From positions 4,712,001 through 4,776,000 of the forward strand of contig OW051473.1 in NCBI GenBank assembly GCA_932521025.1: a stretch of DNA of 64,000 nucleotides, read 5' to 3'. Below the pieces are notes generated by a model. The model made no database searches and was not told the origin of the DNA. It worked only from the letters and a program-made list of their open reading frames with translations. Made by a program: the position numbers and the translations under genes. Positions 10,614 to 22,400 of the stretch are shown here, one piece after another. This DNA comes from Oscheius onirici (taxonomy: Eukaryota > Nematoda > Chromadorea > Rhabditida > Rhabditidae). Each line of letters starts with the position of its first letter. The stretch's first letter is position 1.

Positions 10614-13369
10614 ATGAATGGGCCGGCTGTTCCGGTCCCAGATCAAATTATAACGTTGAATGTTGGAGGGAAAAAGTTTTCTACGAGTGCACAAACTTTG
10701 ACCTGGATTCCGGACACTTTCTTCACTAGGTTAGCTTCACAATTTTTCGTTTTATCGATGTTTCAGTTTGCTGAGCGGTCGAATACCCGCTCTGAGGGAC
10801 GAAACTAGCGCCATATTTATTGATCGTGACCCAGACGTTTTCCGAGTCTTGCTGAACTATTTAAGAACAAAACAAATCGATTTAAAGTATGCTTGTGTTT
10901 CTTAAAAGTGTTGATCTAATTTTAGCGCGATACCCGTGACAACGCTGAGGCACGAAGCCCAATTTTTCAATTTGGTACCATTAATACGACGGTTATCGCT
11001 TTGTGAAGAACTGGAGGTATGTTAAAGAACCTATTTCACATATATTATTCAAGACATCGTCATGTGGCTCAGTTCTCTTCCATGGACTTATACCTCCTCC
11101 TGCGATACCGCTAACATTGCCTAAACAAAAAGTTTGATTTTCCCTATTTTCAAAACAATCATCGATTCAGAGAGGAACCTTTTGTGCGTCAACTGAGTCA
11201 GCGCCTACGCATAAGAGCAATACTGGTGAAATTATCAAAAAATTTCTTTGAAAACATCTTTTCAGAGGATAATCACCTGAATACATCTAAATCGCAGCCT
11301 GATTTTCGCCAAACTCCATCAAAGGAAAATCTGCTACTTCTTAAACGGGAAGCTCGACAAAAAACGAGCTCTAATTCACATTCGGTTCAAGATGTGGACT
11401 TAGCTCGGGTTCGTGTCATCAAAGCCCACTACAACACGATAGTTGTGGCGTATGCGTATCAGGCATGTGTTTACAGGTAAATCTTTTCGATTATTTTGAT
11501 AAACTTTTCTTAGAATGAAAGATTCGGTTGGATGGCAACGAGTATACAGCACGGTACAAACTGACTGCGTCATTAAGCAAGTTGCGTTGAATATGAAGTT
11601 TGGAGCACAAAATACGGATAAAATGCTCTCTTTTGCACTAAGCAACAACACATTACACTTGTGGAAGCTTGGAGACGAAGGCCAACTTCAGAAACGGGGT
11701 TTGATGCAGTTATTTTTGTCGGAAATCTAAATATTTAGGAAATTTCAATCTGGGAGTTCCAATAGATAATCTTTTCTTTATTGGAAGTCAAATGGTAGCA
11801 CTGAGCAAAACGGGAAAAGTCGGTATATGGCAATCTGTGAATCAGAATTGGCAAGTTCAAGGTAATTTCATTTTCAATCCAGTCTATATTTTCTTCAGAA
11901 CTTGTACCTATTTCATGTTACGACACAGCGGGTTCTTCTCTTCTTTTGGGATGCACAAACGGGTCTATGTATTATATCGACATGCAAAAATTCCCATTAA
12001 GGTTAACAATTTTTTATTTGAATCGTTCTTTTCTTAAGAATGAAAGACAACGATCTCCTTGTAACCGAGCTTTATCGTGACCCAAATGGGGACTGTATTA
12101 CCGCAATAAGCGTGTATTTGACACCGAAGACAAGTGAGATTCTTATATATTCTTTACTTTTTTAATTTGCTTAGCTGTCTGCGGAAATTGGATAGAAATA
12201 GCATATGGAACTTCTTCTGGTGCTGTGAGAGTCATTGTTCAGCATCCCGAGACTGTCGGTCATGGTCCACAACTCTTCCAGACCTACACGGTGCATAATT
12301 CGCCCGTCATTCGAGTCGCCCTTAATACCCATCACCTAATCAGCGGTTAGTGAACAATACATTTTTTCTATTATGATTCAGTCTGTGCCGAGTACAATCA
12401 CGTACGTTCTTGGGCTGTCACGCGGTTTCGAGGGATGATCAGCACTCAACCGGGCAACACGAGTCTGGCGTCATTTAAAGTTTTGTCTCTGGATTCAGCA
12501 GATGATTCAGTCGAAAGCCAGTATACCGATGCAGGTAATCGAAGTCAAAGTTGGTAAACAAGTAGCGAGTTTAGGACCTTTTGGTGATCAAGACGGCGAG
12601 CAGGTATTTATTCAGCGGGTGATCCCGGAAACTAACCAAGTGTTTGTCCGACTTGCTTCCACAGGGGACCGAATTTGCACGATCAAGACAGTTGACGGAG
12701 CAACGATTTCTTCATTCTCAGTACACGAATGTGAAGGATCAAGTAGAATGGGCAATCGTCCAAGAAGATTCCTTTTTATTGGAACGACAATAGGAAATGT
12801 ACAGGCACGTTTAGTATATTTTTTGCTTCATTTGTTAGCCGTTTTCAGATGTTTGATTTGTCTACTGCTCTGGACCAGTATCACGCACAACGATCGCCAC
12901 CTCCAGTCGGACTACCCGGACCCTCAACAGCCGAGAGGGACCAATCTGTTAAGCCCGCTTTTTCCTATGTGAGAATGCAATCCCCTGTACATCAGGTAGT
13001 TATTTCAATCCATTAGGCTAAATGGCATTATTCACTTTTGGCACCTAGAAGCCATTTGTTGCGACATTCCAAGCGCTAATGGTTCTAGCGTAGAATCAAA
13101 CCTCAGTCCACAATAGGTGGTGATGATTGAATGTCCGCTAGCTCCTTGAATAGAGTTGCTGACTGAACAACGTGGGATATATCCGAACGAAAAATTGTTG
13201 CGGAACACGTGTTATTAACTGAAGTAGTTAGTTATTTCAGAGCTTGGCCGGACCATCAGCCCAAGAGCTTCTTCAACTCATCGATGAGTGTGATATCTGC
13301 TGTAGTTCCAACAACACCCCTGCTTTAAGCCCTCACACTTCGAACGCGAACCTCTCTTCTCTCACTTGA
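10614..13369 (+). CDS. KCTD3/SHKBP1-like BTB (T1) domain and beta-propeller protein
   Basis: Fourteen exons give 642 residues: 10614-10729, 10767-10886, 10926-11016, 11171-11225, 11266-11476, 11514-11698, 11739-11861, 11899-12001, 12039-12133, 12175-12345, 12382-12534, 12575-12804, 12849-12995 and 13241-13369. The first hundred residues are a T1/BTB fold ([30 protein letters not shown]). The rest matches the WD-like part of KCTD3 and SHKBP1, with hallmark segments [17 protein letters not shown] and [17 protein letters not shown]. Family members act as adaptors: SHKBP1 binds SH3KBP1 and KCTD3 binds an HCN channel. Intron 12 seems to use a GC donor (GCACGT at 12805); a GT donor nine bases earlier would drop the conserved dipeptide VQ plus one residue. 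Confidence 0.9.
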
Positions 13370-13497
13370 TCAAAAAGTCATTGATGTGTCTTACCAAACT
13401 GATCAAAACACGGAATAGCATTCCGCAGTCCTTTTTCTTTCCTATCCTGCCATTTTCTGTGTGTTTTCGGGGTATTTGAACCAAATATATCGGTGCG

Positions 13498-13503
13498 AAT
13501 AAA
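13498..13503 (+). terminator. Polyadenylation signal of the KCTD3-like gene
   Basis: AATAAA about 130 nt after the stop codon, the usual distance for a nematode 3' UTR. Confidence 0.6.
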
Positions 13504-13972
13504 GTCTCTTACAATCATCACGCACAACACGAATATCCTCATTAAAGCCTTGTATGACGCCGGAAGCGTTGTGATTCACTACCTACACCGTTTCTGCGTC
13601 ATCGAAGTCACGTGTAAAACTTTACAAACAAGAGACAACAATGTCAGGGGGTGAGTAACTTGATGCGTTTATTCCACACGATATACACCATATCGGACAC
13701 CCAGAAGAAGACTTGGCGAAAAGTGATGAGACTCTTGGACTAATGAGTTGGATGAATCCGTCTCAGTGACTGAAAACTAGATTTGAGAAAAAAAAATGTT
13801 ATATGTCCAAGACTCGATCATTCTCCCGGCAGATTTTCCGTTTTGGTAATTTGATTGCGAGAACAAGCGAACTTCTGAATGAGACGCCACTCATTGTTCA
13901 GCTAAAAGGAATCTCAAAGCCCAGAGAACTGCTCAGTTTTCTAATGCGCATACTTAACAAAATGAAACTCAC

Positions 13973-14885
13973 TTAAAATGTGCGCTTTCCACGTAGTCCT
14001 TTCAGGTTCATGTAGGGCATCCTTTTTCCTCTCATGCCACGCAATCCCTTGAACTGTGGGCCGTCGAGAAAGAAGTCGGAGCGCTTCACAGCGGGCATAC
14101 CGTAAGGAGACATCTGAAAAACATTGTATACTGATGGCCTGTGACACAATATGGATTCCAATCTCTACATACTTGGTAGACACGAGATCTTTAATTCTTC
14201 AATCTTCACACGTTTTTCTTAACTGAAAACGAACAAAGGACGTAAAATTGGTTGCGAAAACTACTTCTTTGGTTGAGGTTGTCGTGGTCCAAAAGAAGGG
14301 AACGCTCTCTATTTTTCAACGTCACCCCCTCTCTCCGAGAGTTTGGTTTGGTTGTGCAACATCCGCTGCCACAATAGCCTTGATATCAAACTGGTCCTAA
14401 TTGCATCAAATTTATTCTGCTTCTTCCTATCACAAGTCTCGGAGTGGCTTCCCCTAACACGAAAATTACTTCCTTAACTAAGCACACATTTCCGGACCAT
14501 GCGGACTGCGGATAGCAACTGTAAAGACGCAGACAGCAGCAGACAGCTGTAGGTGTGCTCATCCTTCCGCTAGCAATGTTATGGCGACGTTATTTAGAGG
14601 CTCATGAATTAAACAGGAACTTATCAGGTTAAGTAATCTTCTGAACTAAAAAGTGAGCAAAAGCACGGAAAACTCTTTGCAGACAGCGGCATAATGCTAA
14701 TGTTTAGAACCCTTCACTTTCAGGCATAGATAGTGGGAGAGGGGAGTGCTTGTTAAGCGTTGCACAAACTATCAACGGTACAACCGAACACAAAGCCTTA
14801 CCTCGTCGAATAGTTGAGCTTGGTTGACGTGTGCTAGGAAGACCACAAGAAGCAGAATTGCTTGTAGAAAACGGCAAGCCAACAT
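13973..14885 (-). CDS. Neuropeptide precursor with two amidated GLR/GMR-type peptides
   Basis: Two exons, 14885-14802 and 14113-13973, joined in phase 0 by a 688-nt intron, give a 74-residue secreted precursor. Exon 1 is a signal peptide (MLACRFLQAILLLVVFLAHV) cleaved near VNQA. Exon 2 carries three processing sites: one KR after MSPYGMPAV and two GKR sites. These would release SDFFLDGPQFKGLRGMR-amide and MPYMNLKGLR-amide. The shared KGLR core resembles the FxGxR-amide ending of invertebrate tachykinin-related peptides, with Leu for Phe in the second peptide; this is a resemblance, not a proven assignment. A third exon inside the long intron cannot be excluded. A peptide-type GPCR gene lies about 2.8 kb away. 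Confidence 0.75.
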
Positions 14886-15887
14886 CGTGGAGCGTAGAGT
14901 GACTGGAGCTACTGGCTCGTCGCCCCGCCCCTCAACTCTTAGGGATACGATTCTACAAAGGTCATTGGCTGGTCGATTATGAGAAACAAGAATGGGCGTG
15001 AGCCCTTCATTTAACATTTGTTCTTAGAAACGACAATGCTCAATTAGGGAAAGAGTAGGTGGAGAAGGTATTACTCAATCTGGATTATCTGAACAGAAAT
15101 CAGAATTATACCGATGGTGAGCTCATGTCTGAATGAAAATGACGGTACAGTAAAAATGATCCAGGTTTAACGCGATCCAGAAAAATTTGTTGACTTGTAT
15201 ACTACGTGACTGCCTGTTCGTGACCTATGTATTGTCCTCACAGTCCCGCACCGGTTGATATAAAAGTGTCTACTTACACGGAAGTTTTTCAAGTCGCGAT
15301 ATATTTTTGAACTTCATCATGGACTTTTCCATCATGCCATTACTGCGCATTTCCTGTCCTTTGACGTTACACAACCCACGCCGTCTACTACCGTATCTTT
15401 CAAATAACACGCTATTGCCACTCTATCCACAAAATATTGTAACTGTTATTGAAGACATGCATCTTGCAGTTCTTGCAAATTAGACAAGAAGACTAGTATC
15501 AGAAGCAATTTTCTCCAGAGTATAAGGAATGTCAGACACAGTAGCCCTAAAACCTTTTGAGAATATCTTGAGCCCCCGCTTCCGATAGCGAACTTCAAAA
15601 AAGAAAAGTGTGAGAAGAAGAAACTACAAGTCAAATGTACCACAACCGGAAGTTTGAGGAATAATATGATTAAAGGGATCCTTTTCAACTTTCCGCTTTC
15701 CTGCATGCTATTCGACTAACTGGTAAATTATGCAATTTGATATAACCACCCTCACATATAACGTCTTTCCTTCACGCTTCTCTTTATGAATTCAATATGG
15801 AAGAAGTGTGTTGCCCTTGCATCATAATGAGGACAGACTGATTAAGAAACTTTATTTTATCACGTTTTGTACAACAGAAGAGGCAGT
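14886..15887. other. Intergenic region
   Basis: About 1 kb between the neuropeptide start and the 3' end of the first transthyretin-like gene. I see no coding or repeat structure. It should include the neuropeptide promoter. Confidence 0.5.
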
Positions 15888-16424
15888 CTAAGAAACTATG
15901 AGCTCTCTTTCTTCTTTCGGGAAGATCGTTTCAAGGTTCAGGACACCTAAAACCAATGTCCTTCTAGGAATACGCTTTTATTCTCACCAATGTCGAATAT
16001 TTTCTTTGCTGTCTTTCCGCTTGTGATGTACGACTTGGGTAGTGCGAATTTGACTTTTCTTGAGCCAGGCTAAATTTCAAACTGTAAACAGCGATAAAAA
16101 TATATAACCTTGATTCCATCATCGCAATCGTGGTAAACTTTGAAAACCGGGTCGATAGGTGTGAGCTCAGCAGTTCCGCCTTGAAGGAAGAACTCTCCGT
16201 TCCCACCAGTGTATCCTTGATCGAGAAGATCATCCGGGTCGGGTCCGGAATCTTCCTCCCAAAGCTTCACTCTTACATTCACAGCAGGTTTTTCGCCACA
16301 AAGAAGTCTTCCCTAACAACGAATTATGTGTATATTTAAGTAGATCTACCTTGACGGCGATGGACTGATCCCTCATTGCTACTGCCACGCAGACGAGAAC
16401 GAGGAAGTAGAGAAGTTGTCGCAT
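15888..16424 (-). CDS. Transthyretin-like (TTR) family secreted protein, copy A
   Basis: Four exons, 16424-16350, 16312-16109, 16069-15988 and 15946-15888, give 139 residues. The signal peptide MRQLLYFLVLVCVAVAMR is followed by the nematode TTR signature: GRLLCGEKPAVNVRVKLWEE, a D/G-rich loop, YTGGNGEFFLQGGTAE, DPVFKVYHDCDDG and a final PGSRKVKFALPKSYI. Two cysteines (GRLLCG and HDCDDG) are placed as in the family. These small extracellular beta-sandwich proteins form a large nematode family. Few have known roles; C. elegans TTR-52 bridges phosphatidylserine on dying cells. It lies head-to-head with a closely related copy on the plus strand. Confidence 0.92.
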
Positions 16425-16825
16425 TGCTGTAGACTGGCACTGAACTGGCCAGCTCTTGGCTAGATTGCTTTAAAGTGATAGCAGTCACGTAAACAGATTG
16501 ATAACAATCGGTACCTTAGACCCGGGCACTCACTTCGTAAACTATCTAAAAATTCATTTTCTGCGGTTAATACAAAGAATAGTCACCCATTCAAGTTTGA
16601 AGCATAGAAAATTTACGAAGCAGACTACAAACTATTTACAAAAATATTTTTAGAATCTTTATCTACAATCACCTATGATCTTTCTAAAATTGGATCAGTG
16701 AATCATGACCGGAAATGGATAGATGGCTTTTTTCCTTTAATCACTCTTCATCCACTTTCAATACGGCTTTTTTTATTTTACTTGGCTACAAATAACGCTT
16801 TGTAGTTTCTGTCGGCCTCCGTAGA
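16425..16825. promoter_or_regulatory. Shared promoter region of the divergent TTR pair
   Basis: 401 nt between two ATG codons facing away from each other. No ORF is present. The two genes probably share control elements, but I cannot point to a defined site. Confidence 0.5.
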
Positions 16826-17462
16826 ATGTGGAAACTAACGATAGTAGCGGTGCTACTATTGGGGCTGGTTGAAGCTATGAGGGACCAGTCGATTGCTGTC
16901 AAGGTTTGTGTGTGGATAAATTTCATACATTGAATTTAGGGTAAACTTCTCTGCGGACCTAAGCCAGCAGTGAGTTTGAGTGATTTAAATTTGATTACCG
17001 TTTCAATTTTGGTGATCTCAAATGTTTTTAGGTGAACGTTCGCGTGAAACTGTGGGAAGAAGACACAGGTTATCTCAATGTCCAAGTACACTCTAAATTT
17101 GAATTAAGGACCCGATCCAGACGATCTGTTGGACTCTGGTTACACTGACGCCAATGGGGAATTCCAGCTTCAAGGAGGAACAGCTGAATTGACGCCAATT
17201 GACCCCATTTTTAAGGTCTACCACGACTGCGATGACGGAATCAAGGTTTCTTTCGTTTAAAAGTTTTGTCGAAGTATTTTTATAGCCTGGCTCCAGGAAG
17301 GTAAAGTTCGGGCTCCCCAAGGTATACCTTTTCCTTCCCTTTCTAAATAGATTTTAGGCTTATATCACTGATGGAAAAGTTGCAAAGAAAATGTTTAATA
17401 TCGGCACCCTTAATCTGGAAACTGTATTCGCCAAAGAAGAACGTGAACTCATCGTTTCATAA
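16826..17462 (+). CDS. Transthyretin-like (TTR) family secreted protein, copy B
   Basis: Six exons, 16826-16903, 16940-16969, 17032-17068, 17109-17245, 17286-17321 and 17358-17462, give 140 residues. The mature part is nearly the same as copy A: GKLLCGPKPAVNVRVKLWEE, HDCDDG, PGSRKVKFGLPKAYI and a shared end ERELIVS. The signal peptide MWKLTIVAVLLLGLVEA differs. Exons 2-4 sum to 204 nt, exactly the length of exon 2 of copy A. The last intron sits after LPK here but after DIG in copy A. The pair therefore arose by inverted duplication followed by intron gain or loss. Confidence 0.92.
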
Positions 17463-17485
17463 ATCTTTATTCTATTCTCGAATAC

Positions 17486-17491
17486 AATAAA
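17486..17491 (+). terminator. Polyadenylation signal of TTR copy B
   Basis: AATAAA 24 nt after the stop. The next gene converges on it from the right, with 214 nt between stop codons. Confidence 0.6.
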
Positions 17492-17676
17492 TCTCTCGTT
17501 TTGTATATCTCGTATTCAAAAGCTCTGTTATTTGGACTGATTGGAGCCAGATGGTCAGATATGAGCTGCAAGTACAATCCTGAGCAGTGTGTTTGGACTT
17601 TATGCGTCCAATGAGTAATTAAGATATGGTCAGACAGTCTCTACTATGTACCCGTTATGTTGACTTGAGGACCTTT

Positions 17677-19440
17677 TCAGAGAGATGTAACGTTGAACGA
17701 ATCCCGATATCCTAATGCCCGTACGGAGATGTGTGGGCGTTGATCGTTTTCGCTGTCGACAATATTCAGTTCAGCCAACCAGTTCGTACCTCCATTCATA
17801 ATAGGTCCCTAGACAGCGCAAACGTAATTTTGTCAAAATGTGTTTACCTGATAGCTATTCTCGTCATCCCAACCGCTGTCCTCCTCATCCATATGGGTCA
17901 TATGATGTGCCGGGTCGAAGCACCCACCTCCCCATTCCAGGTTGGGCAAACGTCTTTGTGACAATGGTTGCCAGACAGGACTTGAGCGTTCAGCTTCTAA
18001 AAAATCTGTTGGTCATATTTTCCCAGTGTGTACCTGAATCGCTCATCTTATCTCTAGCCGCCACAGGCTGATAAATTCCGTGTTTACAGCGAGGAGTCGA
18101 CCAACAGCGGCGATGCCAAAAATTACGGGCGTGGTGGAGGAAAACTTCACAGTAGTCGTTATTGAAAACAAGGTAGATGACACAGTTGACGGAAGAGTTG
18201 AATACGACCAGAAAGTTGGATGCATCTGAGAGGAGATTCAAAACCAATGGATCCGGAACTGAGAAGGTCTCGATCATGTTAACCACCAGTGCCTAGACTT
18301 TATCTTTCAGCGATAGTCGAAAATTTTACCAGTGTGTTACAAGCCAAAAAGAGAATAACCACCATGATCATGGTGATTGTATCGTCTCCAGAAGCAGCCG
18401 TATCCACTGGCTTTGGAGGCTTCTCGTCTGTGACGGAGCTGAACTCTTCATTATTCCAACGAACGGCAATAAACGGACTTAGCCATTTGTTTTTTGTTCT
18501 CTACATTCTGACGAAGAAGGATTATGGCGTTCAGACATAATAAGAAGAGGAACGGCAGCAGGGTCATCAATACCATATACATATAGACGTTGTAGATGGT
18601 GTTGATTGTGAAAAACAAAGAAGTAGGGCAAATTTCAATTATTTGTTCCTGAATTTTAGTCTTGTTGCTATAAAAGATCAACCCACTTGGCTCGTTTCGT
18701 GATAACATTTTCTCAGATTAAACTGAGGAAAACGCAAAGAGTTGTACATTATTGAAACGGCTACTATTGTAAAGCAAATTTGCTTTGCTCTCCTAATGGT
18801 GCAGTAGCTTTTGGCAAGACTCTTATAACACACCTGAAGATTACCCTTACTTTGTTATTTTGAATAACTTACATTGATGTAGCAGTCGAAAGCTGCCGCC
18901 ACTGTAAAATATATACTGCACGTCTGAGCCATGTAACCAAACGGCAGCGTATAAACTGTAGTATATGGAGCTCTGGCCAGTTCCGGTATGTATGACCTGG
19001 CAGAGTCTAAAAGATGACGATATTTTCACATGAACCGAGACAAAAGATGAAGGTGTGTGACAAACGTACCTATCCAAAAAATAAAAAGTCCTGTGACTAT
19101 TACGAGAAAGTCGCTGCAGGCTAAAAACAGCAAGTAGGTGTTGGCAGAACTTTGCAGTCTTAATTTTTATTTCATGTGCAAGTAAATAATTGATTAACCT
19201 TTTCCTAGAGTACACAAAGACATTGACAATGTTTGTGCAAACTCCAAATACGGAAAGAGGAGGAAGAGCTAGGATGATCAGTACATAGTTATACCTATAA
19301 AAAATTCTTTGAGTACACGAAATCTCTGCTTACCAGGCATAAAGAGGAGAGTAATCTTCGGTCTGAAGGTCTGAACACATGCAAACAGCCCCGTCGACAA
19401 GAGCTGTGATGTTCGTCATCGACTCGTTGACCTCATCCAT
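17677..19440 (-). CDS. Rhodopsin-family neuropeptide GPCR (frpr-like)
   Basis: Ten exons: 19440-19334, 19294-19199, 19158-19070, 19006-18873, 18833-18687, 18648-18475 (or 18505), 18443-18330, 18292-18034, 17996-17848 and 17808-17677. The product is about 456-466 residues. A glycosylatable N terminus (NESMTNIT) precedes seven membrane segments: YVLIILALPLSVFGVCTNIV (TM1), LLFLACSDFLVIVTGLFIFW (TM2), TCSIYFTVAAAFDCYIN (TM3), ICFTIVAVSIMY (TM4), MYMVLMTLLPFLFLLCLNAI (TM5), ITMIMVVILFLACNTL (TM6) and NFLVVFNSSVNCVIYLVFN (TM7). The TM3 cysteine and a loop cysteine (RKCYHE) can pair. DRY is DCY and NPxxY is NCVIY, as in nematode FMRFamide-receptor-like genes. The intron in the third cytoplasmic loop is only 31 or 61 nt, with a weak GAAGAG acceptor. 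Confidence 0.85.
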
Positions 19441-22400
19441 TATGCTGAAACTTGAACATGAGACTAGGCGAAGGAAGTAGTTGATAATTGTTGTTTTGTC
19501 ACTTACTCGGGAAAGAAGGGTATCATCCCCGGTAACCGTAATATTGAAAATCCTTCTGACGATTCCGACATCCTACTAAATGACACTGTTGTGACGTAAA
19601 GACCAGAGAGAAAAGAAGAAAGCTACAAAGGAAGAGCGTTCAATTAGAGATCTGCCGCAATGAATTATAGAGAGCGGTTGGAAGTTTGATCCTACTCGCT
19701 TTCTGATGTTGTTATCTGAGCTCTTTCGAGAAGGTACAATCTCATAGAATAGACTGCGTCAAAGTCGATGGGAAACTGATCCATTAAAGTTCAAAGGAAC
19801 CGCTAGCTAAAAAAGAAGTGCTAAGTTTTTTTGTTCACAAGGTGTTCACAACGTCATCCAACTAACAACGAGAGATTTTTTTCTGACAAACATTGTGCTT
19901 ATTGCACGTAGTTTTTTATTCAGGAACTATTAGAGCAGCATGAACCTTGGTGAAGTAATCTGAGCCATGAACAATTGAATATAAAGAAAACATGAGCTAA
20001 TCTCTTGATCTGCGACTCAAAAATGAAGAAAAAGTGCAATATAAAGCTTAGAGAAGTCACCTCCTGGAAAGGTTGGAAGTAGTTAGAAAAAGAGCTAATA
20101 GTACCGAAATTGCAATCACCGCCCTTGAATTGCCCTTCACTCCTCCCCTACAAATTGAAACGGAATTGCTTTTGCGCAGAAGTCTGGAGGTAACCGCGAT
20201 GATCAGGTCACTGAATCCCGATGGGAATTGTGGTTCTGACTATCGTGGAATAAAGCCACACATAAAAGGGTCTGGGTGAATACTAGAAATGGATCTGGAA
20301 GAAAGTGACGAGAACTGATCTACTTGACGTCTTGCCCATGAAGCACTACTTATATGACTTTTTTTGATGAGTCATTTGCTAATATTAAAACTTTTTTGAT
20401 CTCCTTCTTCATATAAACACCAATGAGCTTATTGTTTCAAATTCTTGTGTTAACAATGTCTGAATCATGTCATAGGCATGAAAAGCTACCGTGATCTACT
20501 TTTAACTTATTCAGATTTGCAAAAGGGCATTGCTCTATATCTTCCAATAGTTAAAGGTACAGAAAAAGATCAAGACGATTAAGGAAAAATCGTGACAACG
20601 ACGATGAGATGAAACGTTAGGTGTTGTGGACCAAGACAGCTCCCCGGGGATCTTTTCGAGACCAGATTATCGCCCTCGGCGGCGTCCGAACTAACAACCC
20701 CTTTTTGTAAAAAATAAGCATCAACCTAGTGGCTAGTTAACCCCATCTTGGATTTCTTAATCTTGTAGTTGACCTACAGAATTTGATACTTTAGGATGAT
20801 TGCATGAGTTTTCACAACTCTCGCTACATTTTTTTACGGCAAACAGATGAAAGCGGAGGATGTGAGACACATTTTGAAACGGTTTCCACTTGAACAACTG
20901 TTAACATAAACGCGGTTTTTGCATTTGATCGAAGATGCACAATGGATAATTCCGCAAGTGTCTACGTCAAGAAGCTATTTGCGAGGTAGACTTGTCTCAA
21001 ATGGAACAAAGACAAATTTAGCTTTTAATCTACGAACGAAGGCTTGAGGATCGGAGGAATGAACAAGAGGGCGGAGAAGAAAGAGGCATCCGTTCTTCAT
21101 TAAATGTGCGCCAATGCAACTGACAGTTACATCTGCGATCGGAACAATCTTGTTTGTCATGCTGTCCTTCGAAGTTCAGCTACGAATTTTGAGATATGTG
21201 AAACGTAGAACAGCATACGCTTTTGCTCAGTAAGATCATGTGCTCCCTTCGAAAAAAACATCATGTCCAGATGCGCTGTTCAGATTGTGAAGCCGGCTGA
21301 CTCCAAAATGTCTTCTGGTTACAAATCTACAACACTTGAAAACACTAGAGCATGCGACTAGTAAACATGTGATACTCAGAGACACTACTTGAAGATGAAA
21401 AAACAATATGTTTGATAGTCTTGTTTTCTTCAGTTGATACAAAGATACTCACCAGATACTCCAGTTTCAGAAGCGAAAAACGCGTAGTCGTAGACCACTG
21501 TATTTCTAAAAATGACAAATATCTCGTTTACTCGGAATATGGGAAACAAGATTGGAATGTAGTGAACTGAGATCCCTTGCGCTTAATGAGAAATATGAAG
21601 AAGGAGATCACCACGCAGGGGCGTTTCTATAAGGTTGAGTAATGCTTCCAAAAGGTTCTAAGTACATATTTTTTAATCTCGGCTTAAGTTCCAGTTAGTT
21701 TACGAGCCGCATAGTAAATAAGCTGCTCATTCATTCTATTAAAGTTGTAATCTGTCTGTCTCTTTCTGTGTGAAGCCTTGGTTAGAGCAAAGCAAAAAAC
21801 GTTGCCGCGGGATCGAAGCCCAGGGTAGGCTTGCCTGTTGCTACTTGTATGCATTAAAGACGACAACAGTGAAATAAAAACGTTTTGGAGATGTTTCACG
21901 AGTGTTGTAACCAATTTTTATGTGAGTAACAACTCTCAGTGATCTTAGTCAGAGTACGTTTCGTGAACAAAAATAACTTTTGAAAGAAGTTGATCCGGGA
22001 AATGTAAAAATTCAATGTGTCGAGTACTTCCTAGTGACGCGAAAAGCGTTGGATCATTGGATTCCAAGATTCAACATTGTAGTGAGCGTAGCATCTACAA
22101 ACGGCCAGGTTATTGGATACGCTCGTGTTTTTACTATGGCGCCTTGGGTTAAATCAAAACATTCGTTAGTAAATGGACCGACCCGGAAAGAACGTACCGA
22201 CGGAACATCTAAACTACGGGAAGTCACTAGAGCGTGGGTGTGCTTAACGAACTCGAGTGTTCTTGAAGAATCTGTTTTGTTAAGAGGGGTACTTCGTTTT
22301 TCGAACCTCCTCCTTCTACCAACGCATATCATTCCATTCAAATAAATTAATTGAGTGGAATAGGGGTTCCCGGACGTCTGTCATGTTCAGACCTCTCTGG

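Noticed and set aside
21800-21840. tRNA or SINE-like B box on minus
   Set aside because: It matches only the B-box consensus; no A box, acceptor stem or poly-T end is evident.
21980-22345. 121-codon plus-strand ORF
   Set aside because: It begins at a non-ATG codon, overlaps an equally long minus ORF, has no splice context and no recognisable domain.
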